Shown here in pieces: positions 36,400 through 44,387 of a DNA stretch of 64,000 bases. Every line of letters starts with the position of its first letter. Position 1 is the first letter of the stretch. The position numbers and the translations under genes were made by a program. The stretch spans positions 124,001-188,000 of the forward strand of contig NZ_PVMZ01000014.1 in assembly GCF_003001815.1 (NCBI RefSeq). Reading direction: 5' to 3'. The notes beneath the pieces were generated by a model, which was not told where the DNA came from, did no database searches, and worked only from the letters and a program-made list of their open reading frames with translations. This stretch comes from Actinoplanes italicus. GTDB taxonomy: Bacteria > Actinomycetota > Actinomycetes > Mycobacteriales > Micromonosporaceae.

Positions 36400-36461
36400 G
36401 ACGCCTCCTTGACCCGGTGAGCGATATGGAGGACGCTAATACGAGCCACATACGAACCACA
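36387..36461. promoter_or_regulatory. Tandem TACGA-CCACA elements between hexosaminidase and regulator
   Basis: TACGAGCCACA (36440-36450) and TACGAACCACA (36451-36461) abut in tandem. On the other strand ACGAGCCAC recurs at 36387-36395, inside the first codons of the hexosaminidase gene. The two opposed groups flank the 90-base divergent promoter region and could be operators for the winged-helix regulator. Confidence 0.5.
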
Positions 36462-36489
36462 AGTGCAATCGGCCGACGAGGAGGACGGG

Positions 36490-37857
36490 ATGGTCGTCGG
36501 ATTGGTGGTCCACTCCGGCCATCGGGAGCGCTTCGCCGAGGCGGCGCGGACGCTCACCGGGGCCTCCTTCGCCTGGGCGATCTACGACCGGGAGGACCAG
36601 ATCCGCGACCGGGTCGGCGAGCTGCTGTCCACCGGCGACGTCGACGGTCTGCTGCTCGGGCTGGTGCCGTGGTCCCGTGCCCGCGACCTGATCCCCGCCG
36701 GCCTACCCGTCTCGGTCACCCGTTCCGCCGCTCTCGACCTGGCCCTGGCCTGGGCGCGTGCCCGCGGTAACGGATGGCCGGCCGCACCGGTCAGCATCGA
36801 CACCTTCGCCGCCGAGACGGTCGACGAGGTCGCCGCGGCACTGGATCTCGACCGTGGGGCCATCGCCACCATGCCCTTCGACCCGGAGCAGTCCCTCGAC
36901 GAGGTGGTGGCCTTCCACCGTGACCGTCTGGCCCGCACCTCCGCGCCCTATGTGATCACCGTGCGCACCGGCGTCGCCGCAGCGCTCGACGGCCGGACCG
37001 CCGTCCTGCACGCCCTGGCCACACCGGGGACGATCCGGGCCGATCTGCACGAGCTGGTCCTCCGGATCCGCCGGCAGCGGGCCGACGAGCAGCGGTTCGC
37101 GGCGGCGGTCTTCCGGCCCCCCGGCACGGGCACCACACGGGCCGTGTTGCGCGGGATGCTGCAGGAGATTCCGGAGCTGGCCGACGCATGGGTCGAGGAG
37201 CACGGCTCCCGTGGTCTGGTGGCGTTCGCGCCGGCTGCGGTCTTCGAGAAGATCACCCACCATTGGGTACGCGCACCGGGCCCCTGGCACTCGAGAGCCA
37301 CGGACGACCGCGCCGAGGAGACCGAGCGGACCGGCCTCGTCCCGGCCGACGCCGACCGTGCCGCCGGAGCGTTCGCCGGATTCGGCATCGGACCGTCCGC
37401 GCGCCGCAGTGTCGCGCTGGCCGAGCAGGCTGCCGACCGCGCCGAGCAGGACGGCTCCGCCACCGCCTACCTCATCACCGACGACGGCGTGATGATCGGC
37501 CCGATGGGTGCCGGGGGCCCGCCGCTCACCTACACCTACCGGCAGCACGGCGGGCTGGAACAGCTCGCCGGCCGAGCCGGTCTGAGTCCGGCGACACTCT
37601 CCCGGCTGGCCGCGCTGGAGCGGTCGCTGGGCGGCCGCCCGGTCTCCCCCGGCGAACTGGCTGATGCGCTGGGCATCACCGACCCGAGCGGCAGACGCCT
37701 CATCCGTAAGCTCGCCGAGGCCGGACTGGCAGTCGCGGACGGCAGCACCCAGCCCCATCAGAAAGGCCGGCCGGCCCGCCTCTACCGCCTGGCCATCACG
37801 GCCACCCTCGCCACCGGCCGGTCGTCCGCGCCGAATGGCGGTGCCACCGATGAGTGA
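36490..37857 (+). CDS. Multi-domain transcriptional regulator with a C-terminal winged helix
   Basis: The protein has 455 residues from the ATG at 36490, five bases after AGGAGG. Residues 1-160 form an alpha/beta sensory-type region (GLVVHSGHRERFAEAARTL). A middle region carries GFGIGPSARRSVALAEQAADRA, which resembles the degenerate nucleotide-cyclase-like motif of GTP-cyclohydrolase-III-type domains (tentative). The last 100 residues hold a winged helix (LSRLAALERSLGGRPVSPGELADALGI) and a second helix-turn-helix-like segment. It starts a plus-strand unit with the amidohydrolase and RidA and diverges from the hexosaminidase, so it probably controls both. Confidence 0.7.
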   Translation: MVVGLVVHSGHRERFAEAARTLTGASFAWAIYDREDQIRDRVGELLSTGDVDGLLLGLVPWSRARDLIPAGLPVSVTRSAALDLALAWARARGNGWPAAPVSIDTFAAETVDEVAAALDLDRGAIATMPFDPEQSLDEVVAFHRDRLARTSAPYVITVRTGVAAALDGRTAVLHALATPGTIRADLHELVLRIRRQRADEQRFAAAVFRPPGTGTTRAVLRGMLQEIPELADAWVEEHGSRGLVAFAPAAVFEKITHHWVRAPGPWHSRATDDRAEETERTGLVPADADRAAGAFAGFGIGPSARRSVALAEQAADRAEQDGSATAYLITDDGVMIGPMGAGGPPLTYTYRQHGGLEQLAGRAGLSPATLSRLAALERSLGGRPVSPGELADALGITDPSGRRLIRKLAEAGLAVADGSTQPHQKGRPARLYRLAITATLATGRSSAPNGGATDE

Positions 37858-37917
37858 GATGCCGAGGCTTGCGACCGCCACTCATCTTCCCTCCGCGCCG
37901 GATGGGAGCACGGCCCG

Positions 37918-39180
37918 ATGAGTCAGGAGCAGATGGCCGCGGGCGATCACCCCCGCGTACGGGATCGCGATTACGACCTGGTTCTCGCCGGTGCCGCGCA
38001 GGGTGACATCGCGGTGCGCGACGGGCGGATCGCCGCGATCGGGCCGGAGCTGCGGCCGGAGGCCGGCTCGGTGGTCGACGTCTCCGGACGGCTCGTCACG
38101 CCCGGGTTGATCGACCTGCATACCCATGTCGGTCCCGGCTACTGGGGCATCGACCCGGATCCGATCGCCTGGTATTCCGGCGTCACCACCTGGGTGGACG
38201 CCGGATCGGCGGGCGCGTTCACGCTGGCCGGGCTACGACACGTCGCCACCACGGCCACGGTTCGGGTGCCGGCGCTGCTCAACATCTCCGCGATCGGTCT
38301 GGCCGGGCGCACCGGTGAGAGCCGTGACCTGGCGAACTGTGACACCGCGCTCGCCATCGACACCATCCGGGCCAACCGCGACCTGATCCACGGCATCAAG
38401 GTGCGCATCGACACCGACACCGTGGGAGCCAACGGGGTGGAACCGTTGCGCCGGGGCCTGGCTGCGGCCGAGGCGTGTGGTGTGCCGGTCATGGTCCACA
38501 TCGGCACGTCGCCGCCCGCTCTGGACGAGGTCCTCGACCTGCTGCGCCCCGGCGACATCGTGACGCACTGCGCGAGTGGTATCGCCGCCCCGCTCGGTCC
38601 GGCCGTTCACGCGGCCTCCGACCGGGGAGTCCTGCTGGATCTCGGGCACGGTTCCGGCGGGTTCGCCTTCGACGTGCTCGAGGCACAGCTCGAGGCCGGA
38701 TTGCGCCCCTTCACCGTCTCCACCGACCTGCACGCTCGCTCGCTGCACGGTCCGGTCTTCGATCTGCCGACCACCATGGCGAAACTCCTCGCCGCCGGTG
38801 TGCCGTTACCCGAGGTGATCGACGCGGTCACCGTGCATCCCGCACAGGCTCTGGGCCTGCCCGGCGGGACACTCACGGTCGGCGCGCCCGCCGACATAGC
38901 GATCTGGGACGTACGCGAGGAGCCGTTCCCGGTCGTCGACGCGCACCGGCAGGTCCGTGTGTCACCGGTACGACTGGTGAACGAGGCGACCTACGTGGGC
39001 GGCCGTCCGCTCACGCCACGACTGCCCGCTCCCCCGGCGCCCTGGATCCCGCTCACCGAAACGCAGCGAGCGGCGCTGGACCGCCGCCAACGCGATATCC
39101 GTGCCCTGCTCGCCACACCCCTGGTGGATGTGGATGGGCTGGCCGAACAGTTCCCGAGAACGAAACCGAGGAGTTCCTGA
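37918..39180 (+). CDS. Amidohydrolase/deacetylase-family metallohydrolase
   Basis: The protein has 420 residues. The amidohydrolase barrel has LIDLHTHVGPG with His68 and His70, the candidate carboxylated Lys161 in HGIKVRIDTD, MVHIGTSP, IVTHCASG and the catalytic-type Asp in TVSTDLHARS. It most resembles the EF_0837/AHA_3915 group of putative D-aminoacylase/dihydroorotase-like enzymes; the substrate is unknown. The stop overlaps the RidA ATG as TGATG. Hydrolysis of an N-acyl amino acid or cyclic amide feeding the PLP deaminase is a reasonable guess. Confidence 0.85.
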   Translation: MSQEQMAAGDHPRVRDRDYDLVLAGAAQGDIAVRDGRIAAIGPELRPEAGSVVDVSGRLVTPGLIDLHTHVGPGYWGIDPDPIAWYSGVTTWVDAGSAGAFTLAGLRHVATTATVRVPALLNISAIGLAGRTGESRDLANCDTALAIDTIRANRDLIHGIKVRIDTDTVGANGVEPLRRGLAAAEACGVPVMVHIGTSPPALDEVLDLLRPGDIVTHCASGIAAPLGPAVHAASDRGVLLDLGHGSGGFAFDVLEAQLEAGLRPFTVSTDLHARSLHGPVFDLPTTMAKLLAAGVPLPEVIDAVTVHPAQALGLPGGTLTVGAPADIAIWDVREEPFPVVDAHRQVRVSPVRLVNEATYVGGRPLTPRLPAPPAPWIPLTETQRAALDRRQRDIRALLATPLVDVDGLAEQFPRTKPRSS

Positions 39181-39560
39181 TGCCCAAGCGTGCTGTGATG
39201 ACCGACAAGGCTGCGCCGGCCGGTGGCCCGTACTCGCACGCCGTCGTCGCCGGTGACACGATCTATCTGGCCGGTGCCATCCCGGCGCTGCCCGACGGTA
39301 CGCGGGTGACCGGCAGCTTCGCTGAGCAGGCGCACGCGGCCTTCCGCAACCTGGCCGCCGTCGCCGAGGCGGCCGGTGCGAGCCTCGACGACGCCGTGCG
39401 GGTGGGCGTCTACCTGCGTGACTTCGCCGACTTCCCGGAGATGAACGAGATCTACCAGGAGTACATCAAGGGTGAACACCGGCCGGTACGCACGACGCTG
39501 CCGGTGCCGCTGGTCGGGTTCGACATCGAGATCGACGCCGTTCTTTACACAGGCGCCTGA
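39180..39560 (+). CDS. ridA: RidA-family enamine/imine deaminase
   Basis: RidA hydrolyses 2-aminoacrylate and related imines made by PLP dehydratases, protecting PLP enzymes. The protein has 126 residues. The N-terminal region AAPAGGPYSHAVVAGDTIYLAGAIP and the C-terminal EHRPVRTTLPVPL with the key arginine are conserved; the arginine is diagnostic of deaminase-competent RidA. It is translationally coupled to the amidohydrolase. With a D-serine-dehydratase-like enzyme nearby, it completes a plausible route from D-amino acid to keto acid. Confidence 0.92.
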   Translation: MPKRAVMTDKAAPAGGPYSHAVVAGDTIYLAGAIPALPDGTRVTGSFAEQAHAAFRNLAAVAEAAGASLDDAVRVGVYLRDFADFPEMNEIYQEYIKGEHRPVRTTLPVPLVGFDIEIDAVLYTGA

Positions 39561-39598
39561 GCGACAGAGGAGCCATGAACAGCCACGTCTGGACAGGA

Positions 39599-39685
39599 GC
39601 GCACGAGTGAGCACGTCTCGTATCGGGGCGCATGAGTGACCACGTCTTGTATCGGGGCGCATGAGCGACCATGTCTCCGCACCGG
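39599..39685. repeat. Three 29-bp tandem repeats between ridA and the kinase gene
   Basis: Units start at 39599, 39628 and 39657, each beginning GCGCAYGAG and carrying AYGTCT in the centre and a CGGG or CCGG end. A more degenerate unit precedes them (about 39570-39598). They fill most of the 176-base gap between ridA and the kinase. There are no spacers, so this is not a CRISPR array. Confidence 0.85.
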
Positions 39686-39736
39686 AGCCTGAGCGGTAAC
39701 GGGTAACCGAAGGCTCTCCTGGGTAGAGGAACTTCC

Positions 39737-41941
39737 ATGCCTCACCCCGGAGAGTTGCTCGGCGGACGTTACCGGCTTGACGATCGCATCGCCGCCGGCG
39801 GCATGGGTGAGGTCTGGCAGGCGACCGACACCGTCCTCAAGCGGGCAGTCGCCGTCAAGACCCTCCTCGCCGACCGGGCCACCGACCGGGGGTTCCAGCG
39901 GCGCTTCCGGCACGAGGCGCGCGCTCTGGCGGCACTGCGGCATCCCGGTGTCGTGACGGTGTACGACTTCGGCAGCACCGACGCCGAGGACGCCTATCTC
40001 GTCATGGCCCGAGTCGACGGTGAGCCCCTGAACCGGATGCTCGCCCGTCGCGGCCGCCTGACCCCGGCCGAGACGATGTCCGTCGTCGCTCAGGCTGCCC
40101 AGGCGTTGGAGGCAGCGCACAAGGCCGGGATCGTGCATCGCGACGTCAAGCCCGGCAACCTCTTGATCGAGCCGGACGGCACCGTGGTGCTGGTCGACTT
40201 CGGGGTGGCACGGTCCGCGCACTCCGGCACCATGACGGGCGCGGGTGAAGTGGTGGGTACCGCCCTCTACATCGCACCGGAGCAGGTGGCACGGCAGGAG
40301 ACCGGCCCGGCGGCGGACGTGTACGCCCTGGGTGCCCTGGCCTATCACTGCCTGGCCGGGCACCCGCCGTTCGAGGGCCAAAACCCGATCGCCATCGCCC
40401 TGCAGCACCTGGACGACGATCCGCCGCCGCTGCCGGATGAGATCCCGGCCGAGGTACGCGCGATCGTCCGGACTGCCCTGGCCAAGAACCCCACGGACCG
40501 TTTCCCCTCCGCGGGAGCCATGGCGCGGGCCGCCGCGTCGGCCACGGCCGGACCGAACACGCACCTCAAGGGCATCACTGGACCGTCAGCCAAGGCGGAC
40601 GGCATCAGTACGCCGAACGGCATCGCTGGAACGATCGCTGCACCGAACGGCATCGCCGCGCCGAACCCGTCGGCGGACGGTGTCAGCAAGCAGGCGGATG
40701 GAGACAGTACCGGCGATCACGGCACCTCGGCACACGACCTCGGGGACAAAGGCTCCCCGGCGGACAGCATCGGGCCGAACACCGAGCCGGAACGGATCAA
40801 CGGCATCGGCGGGCCGAACACCGACCCAGAACGGATCAACGGCATCGGCGGGCCGAACACCGACCCGGAACGGATCGACGGCATCGGCGGGCGGGGTGCC
40901 GACCCAGAGCGAACCGTTGGAATGGCTGCCTCACCGGACGACGATCGGGATGCTGACCGGGGCGGCCTTGCCGCTACCAGGGCGGGTGCTCCCTGGATCG
41001 GTGTGGTTGGCATGCACGCGTTCGATGACACGTCCGACGACAGCGCCTATGTGGACAACACCGAGGCCGACATTCCGGGCGGTCACCGTGCCGACGACGG
41101 CAAGCCGACTGACGCCGCACAAGCGGCTGACGCCGCCACGAATCCAACCGACTCTGCCGAAGACAACGTGTCGAGGACCGGCACGGCCGGCGAGAGGCCC
41201 GAAAGCACGGCTGCTGCGGGCATCGCCGGTGCGGGCCTGGCAGGAATCGCCGCCCACACGAACCAGGCTGACACGAACCGGCCTGCCACCAACCCGGGCG
41301 ACACAAACCGGGCCAACGCGAACCAGGCCGCCACAAATCAGATAGGCCCGAGCCCGAGCGGCGCGGGCCTGGGTGGCGCCGAGGCGACGCCTCGCGGCGG
41401 TGCAGAAGCCGTAGGAGCAGGAGCCACCGGCGCGGGAACCGTAGGCGCGGGAACCGCTGGGGAGGGAGGAACGCGGCCGGCGACGCCGGGGCGGACCGGG
41501 CTACTGCCGACAGTTGGGAGCGGTGATCGGAAACGGCGCCTTCTGCCGGTTCTGATTCTTGCCGCGGTCCTGTTCGGGGTCGCCGGAGTGATCGCGATCA
41601 CCGACCCCTTCGGGTTCTTCGGCGGCGATCCGAAACCGACGACGAACGCACCGGCGGCACCGGCGACCTCCGCCGGCCGGTCCTCGACCGCGGACTCCGG
41701 TGGCGGAAACGCCGGCGACACCCCGGACAAACCGAAGAAGACCGAGCGCACCCAGGCCCCCGCAAGTCGCACGCCCAGCCCGGCGTCGACCCGGCCGGCG
41801 GAGACGCCCGCCACCACCGAGCCGACCGGTGAGGCGACGACCGGTACAACCTCCACTCCGGAGCAGACCGCCACGAGCCCCGCCGAAACGGACGGGCCCG
41901 GCGAGGATGACGGCGAGACGGGCGAGGCAGAGGCCGCCTGA
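39737..41941 (+). CDS. PknB-type Ser/Thr protein kinase with a repetitive linker and one membrane helix
   Basis: The protein has 734 residues. The kinase domain (11-270) is complete: AAGGMGEVW, Lys41 in AVAVKTL, HRDVKPGN at 134-141, DFG in LVDFGVARS, and ALYIAPEQ. Residues about 275-600 are a low-complexity linker with GIGGPNTDPERIN repeats (about 350-395) and Asn/Thr/Ala-rich stretches. One membrane helix lies at about 602-622, and the outer tail of about 110 residues is Thr/Pro-rich without PASTA or other sensor domain. It follows the 29-bp repeats and has its own start at an ATG. Confidence 0.92.
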   Translation: MPHPGELLGGRYRLDDRIAAGGMGEVWQATDTVLKRAVAVKTLLADRATDRGFQRRFRHEARALAALRHPGVVTVYDFGSTDAEDAYLVMARVDGEPLNRMLARRGRLTPAETMSVVAQAAQALEAAHKAGIVHRDVKPGNLLIEPDGTVVLVDFGVARSAHSGTMTGAGEVVGTALYIAPEQVARQETGPAADVYALGALAYHCLAGHPPFEGQNPIAIALQHLDDDPPPLPDEIPAEVRAIVRTALAKNPTDRFPSAGAMARAAASATAGPNTHLKGITGPSAKADGISTPNGIAGTIAAPNGIAAPNPSADGVSKQADGDSTGDHGTSAHDLGDKGSPADSIGPNTEPERINGIGGPNTDPERINGIGGPNTDPERIDGIGGRGADPERTVGMAASPDDDRDADRGGLAATRAGAPWIGVVGMHAFDDTSDDSAYVDNTEADIPGGHRADDGKPTDAAQAADAATNPTDSAEDNVSRTGTAGERPESTAAAGIAGAGLAGIAAHTNQADTNRPATNPGDTNRANANQAATNQIGPSPSGAGLGGAEATPRGGAEAVGAGATGAGTVGAGTAGEGGTRPATPGRTGLLPTVGSGDRKRRLLPVLILAAVLFGVAGVIAITDPFGFFGGDPKPTTNAPAAPATSAGRSSTADSGGGNAGDTPDKPKKTERTQAPASRTPSPASTRPAETPATTEPTGEATTGTTSTPEQTATSPAETDGPGEDDGETGEAEAA

Positions 41942-42113
41942 GAACCCGCAGCACGGGGCGGAACACCGGTCCGGTCGGTCGGCCGGAGGCTGCCAGGCGG
42001 CTTTGAACGGTCGATGAATCGACTATGTGCGAGCTATGGATTCGGACTGTAGGATCTCCCAGCCAACCGTCCGGGGGCGGCCCGCGGCGCCGAATTTTCC
42101 ATTTAGGCAGGAC

Positions 42114-44261
42114 ATGTCGGTTACACACGACGCCAATATCGCGGCGTCCCGATCTGAGAGTCCGGCCAGCACCGGCACCGCGCCTGCAGCGGGAGCGCAT
42201 CTGCGGTTCCGGCCCGACATCGAGGGCATGCGGGCCATCGCGGTCACTCTCGTCGTGCTCTCGCACGCGGGGATCGGTGCGCTCGAAGGCGGCTACGTCG
42301 GCGTCGACGTGTTCTTCGTCATCTCCGGCTTCCTCATCACGACGCTGCTGCTCAAGGAGCTGACCCGCACGGGTCGCGTGTCGCTGGCCACCTTCTACGC
42401 CCGCCGCGCCACCCGGCTGCTTCCGGCGTCCACCGTGGTTCTGCTGGTCACCGTGGTGGCCAGCTGGCTGTGGATCCCGGCGACACGGTTCGCCTCGATC
42501 GCGTCAGACGCGATCTACGCCACGTTCTACGGCATCAACTGGCGGCTGGCGCACGAGGGCGTCCAGTACATGAACGCCGACGCGGCACCCTCACCGCTGC
42601 AGCACTTCTGGTCGCTCGCGGTCGAGGAGCAGTTCTACCTGGTCTGGCCGCTCCTGCTGCTGATCTTCGCGCTGCTCTGGGGCAAACGGCGCGCGCCCAT
42701 CGTGATCACCCTGGTGCTGGTCGTCGTCGCGTCACTGACCGTCAGCGTCCTGCAGACCGCGTCGTCGGCGCCGTGGGCGTACTTCGGGGCACACACCCGG
42801 GCCTGGGAGCTGGGCATCGGCGCCCTCGTGGCGATCGGCGCCTCCCGGCTGGCCGCGCTTCCCCGTACCGGAGCCGCGGTCTTGACCTGGATCGGACTCG
42901 CGGCCGTCGTCGTCTCCGCCTTCCTCTACACGGAGGAGACACCGTTCCCGGGCTATGCGGCCGCCCTGCCGGTACTCGGCTCGGCCGCGATGATCGCCGG
43001 TGGCTGCTCGGCGCCGTCCCGTGGCGCGGTGACTGTCCTCGGGACCTGGCCGTTCCAGCAGATCGGCAAGTACTCGTACAGCTGGTATCTGTGGCATTGG
43101 CCGATGTTGATGATCGGTCCGTTCGTGCTGGGCGTGGAGCCGAACATCCCGATCAATCTCGGTCTGGCGGCCGGTTCGCTGGTCGTGGCGATCGGTTCCT
43201 ACCACCTGATCGAGAACCCGGCCCGGAACCAGAGCTGGGTCAAGGCGAAGGCCCGTCGCGGCCTGGCCGTCGGTCTCGCGCTGTCATCGCTTGCGGCGCT
43301 GGTCGCCCAGGTCGGCACCATGAACCCGCCGCAGCTGGCCAGGGGCGGAAAGGCGGTGAACACCACGCAGGCGGTGAAGACCGCGGCCGCCCCGGAGGCG
43401 GAACTCAAGCGGATCATCGCGGCGTCGGCCGGCGCCGGTGCACTGCCGGCGAACCACACGCCGAAGGTGCAGCGAGCGCATTACGAGCTTCCGGCCTACT
43501 ACTCCAGCAAGTGCCATCTGGACTTCGCGGATGTCACCGCGCCCGGCCCTTGTGTCTTCGGTGACCCGGCCGGCAAGCAGTCGGTCTACCTGTTCGGCGA
43601 CTCCCACGCGGCGCACTGGTACCCGGCGATGGACGCGATCGCCAAGGAACGCGGCTGGAAACTGGTGGTCCGCACCAAGAGCGCCTGCCAGGTGCCCGTG
43701 GTCCACACCTTCGCGCAGGTCTTCAAGCGGCCGTACGACGAGTGCTACGAGTGGCGCAACAACGTGCTGGCCGAGATCAAGCAGACCCGGCCGAAGCTGG
43801 TCGTGATGTCGTCGAACGGCAACAACAACGGCGGCCTGCTGGACGCGTCCGGCAAACGGATCGGCCAGGGGTCCGCCGAGGAGCACGACGCGCTGTGGGT
43901 GGAGGGCTGGGCCCGCGCCTTCAACGCGATGAAGGTCAGCGGCACCCGGCTGGTGATGATCGAGGACACCCCGTGGCCGGGCAAGGACATCCCGGACTGT
44001 CTGGCCGCCAATTCGGACCGGATCTCCCGGTGTGCGCGGCCCACAGCGGAGTCGTTCGCGGTCCCGGCTCGGCAGGCACTGGTGTCGGCGACGGCCCGGT
44101 CGATGAACGTCACGGTGATCGAGACCCGGCCGTGGTTCTGCACCGACGCCGTGTGCCCGGCCATGGTCGGCAACATCATGACCTGGCGGGACAATAGCCA
44201 CATCTCCCCGAAGTACGCGACGATGCTGGCACCGGTGCTGGGCGCGGCCCTGCCGAAATAG
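42114..44261 (+). CDS. Acyltransferase-3 / SGNH-hydrolase fusion (paralogue A)
   Basis: OafA-like proteins O-acylate cell-surface polysaccharides: the membrane domain takes the acyl group across and the SGNH domain transfers it. The protein has 715 residues from the ATG at 42114 (MSVTHDANIAA). The acyltransferase-3 start is RFRPDIEGMRAIAVTLVVLSHAG, with about ten membrane helices. The outer SGNH domain has FGDSHAAHW near residue 497 and the DxxH in DNSHIS near 693. It is a close paralogue of 48252-50381, and both genes share AGGNAGGACATGTCGGT around the start, which decides the start codon. Confidence 0.92.
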   Translation: MSVTHDANIAASRSESPASTGTAPAAGAHLRFRPDIEGMRAIAVTLVVLSHAGIGALEGGYVGVDVFFVISGFLITTLLLKELTRTGRVSLATFYARRATRLLPASTVVLLVTVVASWLWIPATRFASIASDAIYATFYGINWRLAHEGVQYMNADAAPSPLQHFWSLAVEEQFYLVWPLLLLIFALLWGKRRAPIVITLVLVVVASLTVSVLQTASSAPWAYFGAHTRAWELGIGALVAIGASRLAALPRTGAAVLTWIGLAAVVVSAFLYTEETPFPGYAAALPVLGSAAMIAGGCSAPSRGAVTVLGTWPFQQIGKYSYSWYLWHWPMLMIGPFVLGVEPNIPINLGLAAGSLVVAIGSYHLIENPARNQSWVKAKARRGLAVGLALSSLAALVAQVGTMNPPQLARGGKAVNTTQAVKTAAAPEAELKRIIAASAGAGALPANHTPKVQRAHYELPAYYSSKCHLDFADVTAPGPCVFGDPAGKQSVYLFGDSHAAHWYPAMDAIAKERGWKLVVRTKSACQVPVVHTFAQVFKRPYDECYEWRNNVLAEIKQTRPKLVVMSSNGNNNGGLLDASGKRIGQGSAEEHDALWVEGWARAFNAMKVSGTRLVMIEDTPWPGKDIPDCLAANSDRISRCARPTAESFAVPARQALVSATARSMNVTVIETRPWFCTDAVCPAMVGNIMTWRDNSHISPKYATMLAPVLGAALPK

Positions 44262-44369
44262 GGGCGCGGCCCTGCCGAAATAGGGGCGGCCCTGCCGAAA
44301 ATAGGGGCGCGGCCCTGCCGGAGTAAGGGCGCCGCCCTACCGGAATAGGGGCGCCGCCCTGCTGAAGCA
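44240..44369. repeat. Six 21-22-bp tandem repeats at the 3' end of acyltransferase A
   Basis: Units of the form GGGGCGCGGCCCTGCCGAAA plus TA run from 44240 to 44369 (starts 44240, 44261, 44283, 44304, 44326 and 44348). The first unit is coding: it contains the last codons (AALPK) and the TAG stop. Later units shift towards GGCGCCGCCC. The array thus appears to be an expansion of the gene's own 3' end. Confidence 0.9.
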
Positions 44370-44380
44370 GGACAGCGCCC
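44349..44380. terminator. Bidirectional terminator between acyltransferase A and the P450 gene
   Basis: GGGCGCCGCCCTGCT and AGCAGGACAGCGCCC form a 15-bp stem with two mismatches and a two-base loop. It uses the last tandem-repeat unit as one arm and lies between two convergent genes. Confidence 0.7.
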
Positions 44381-44387
44381 AGCCAAG

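Noticed and set aside
33729..39560. Antibiotic biosynthesis gene cluster
   Set aside because: There is an APH(6)-like kinase but no scaffold-forming enzyme (PKS, NRPS, aminocyclitol synthase), so only accessory metabolism is supported.
39570..39685. Possible CRISPR array
   Set aside because: The 29-bp units are contiguous without spacers and no cas gene is nearby.
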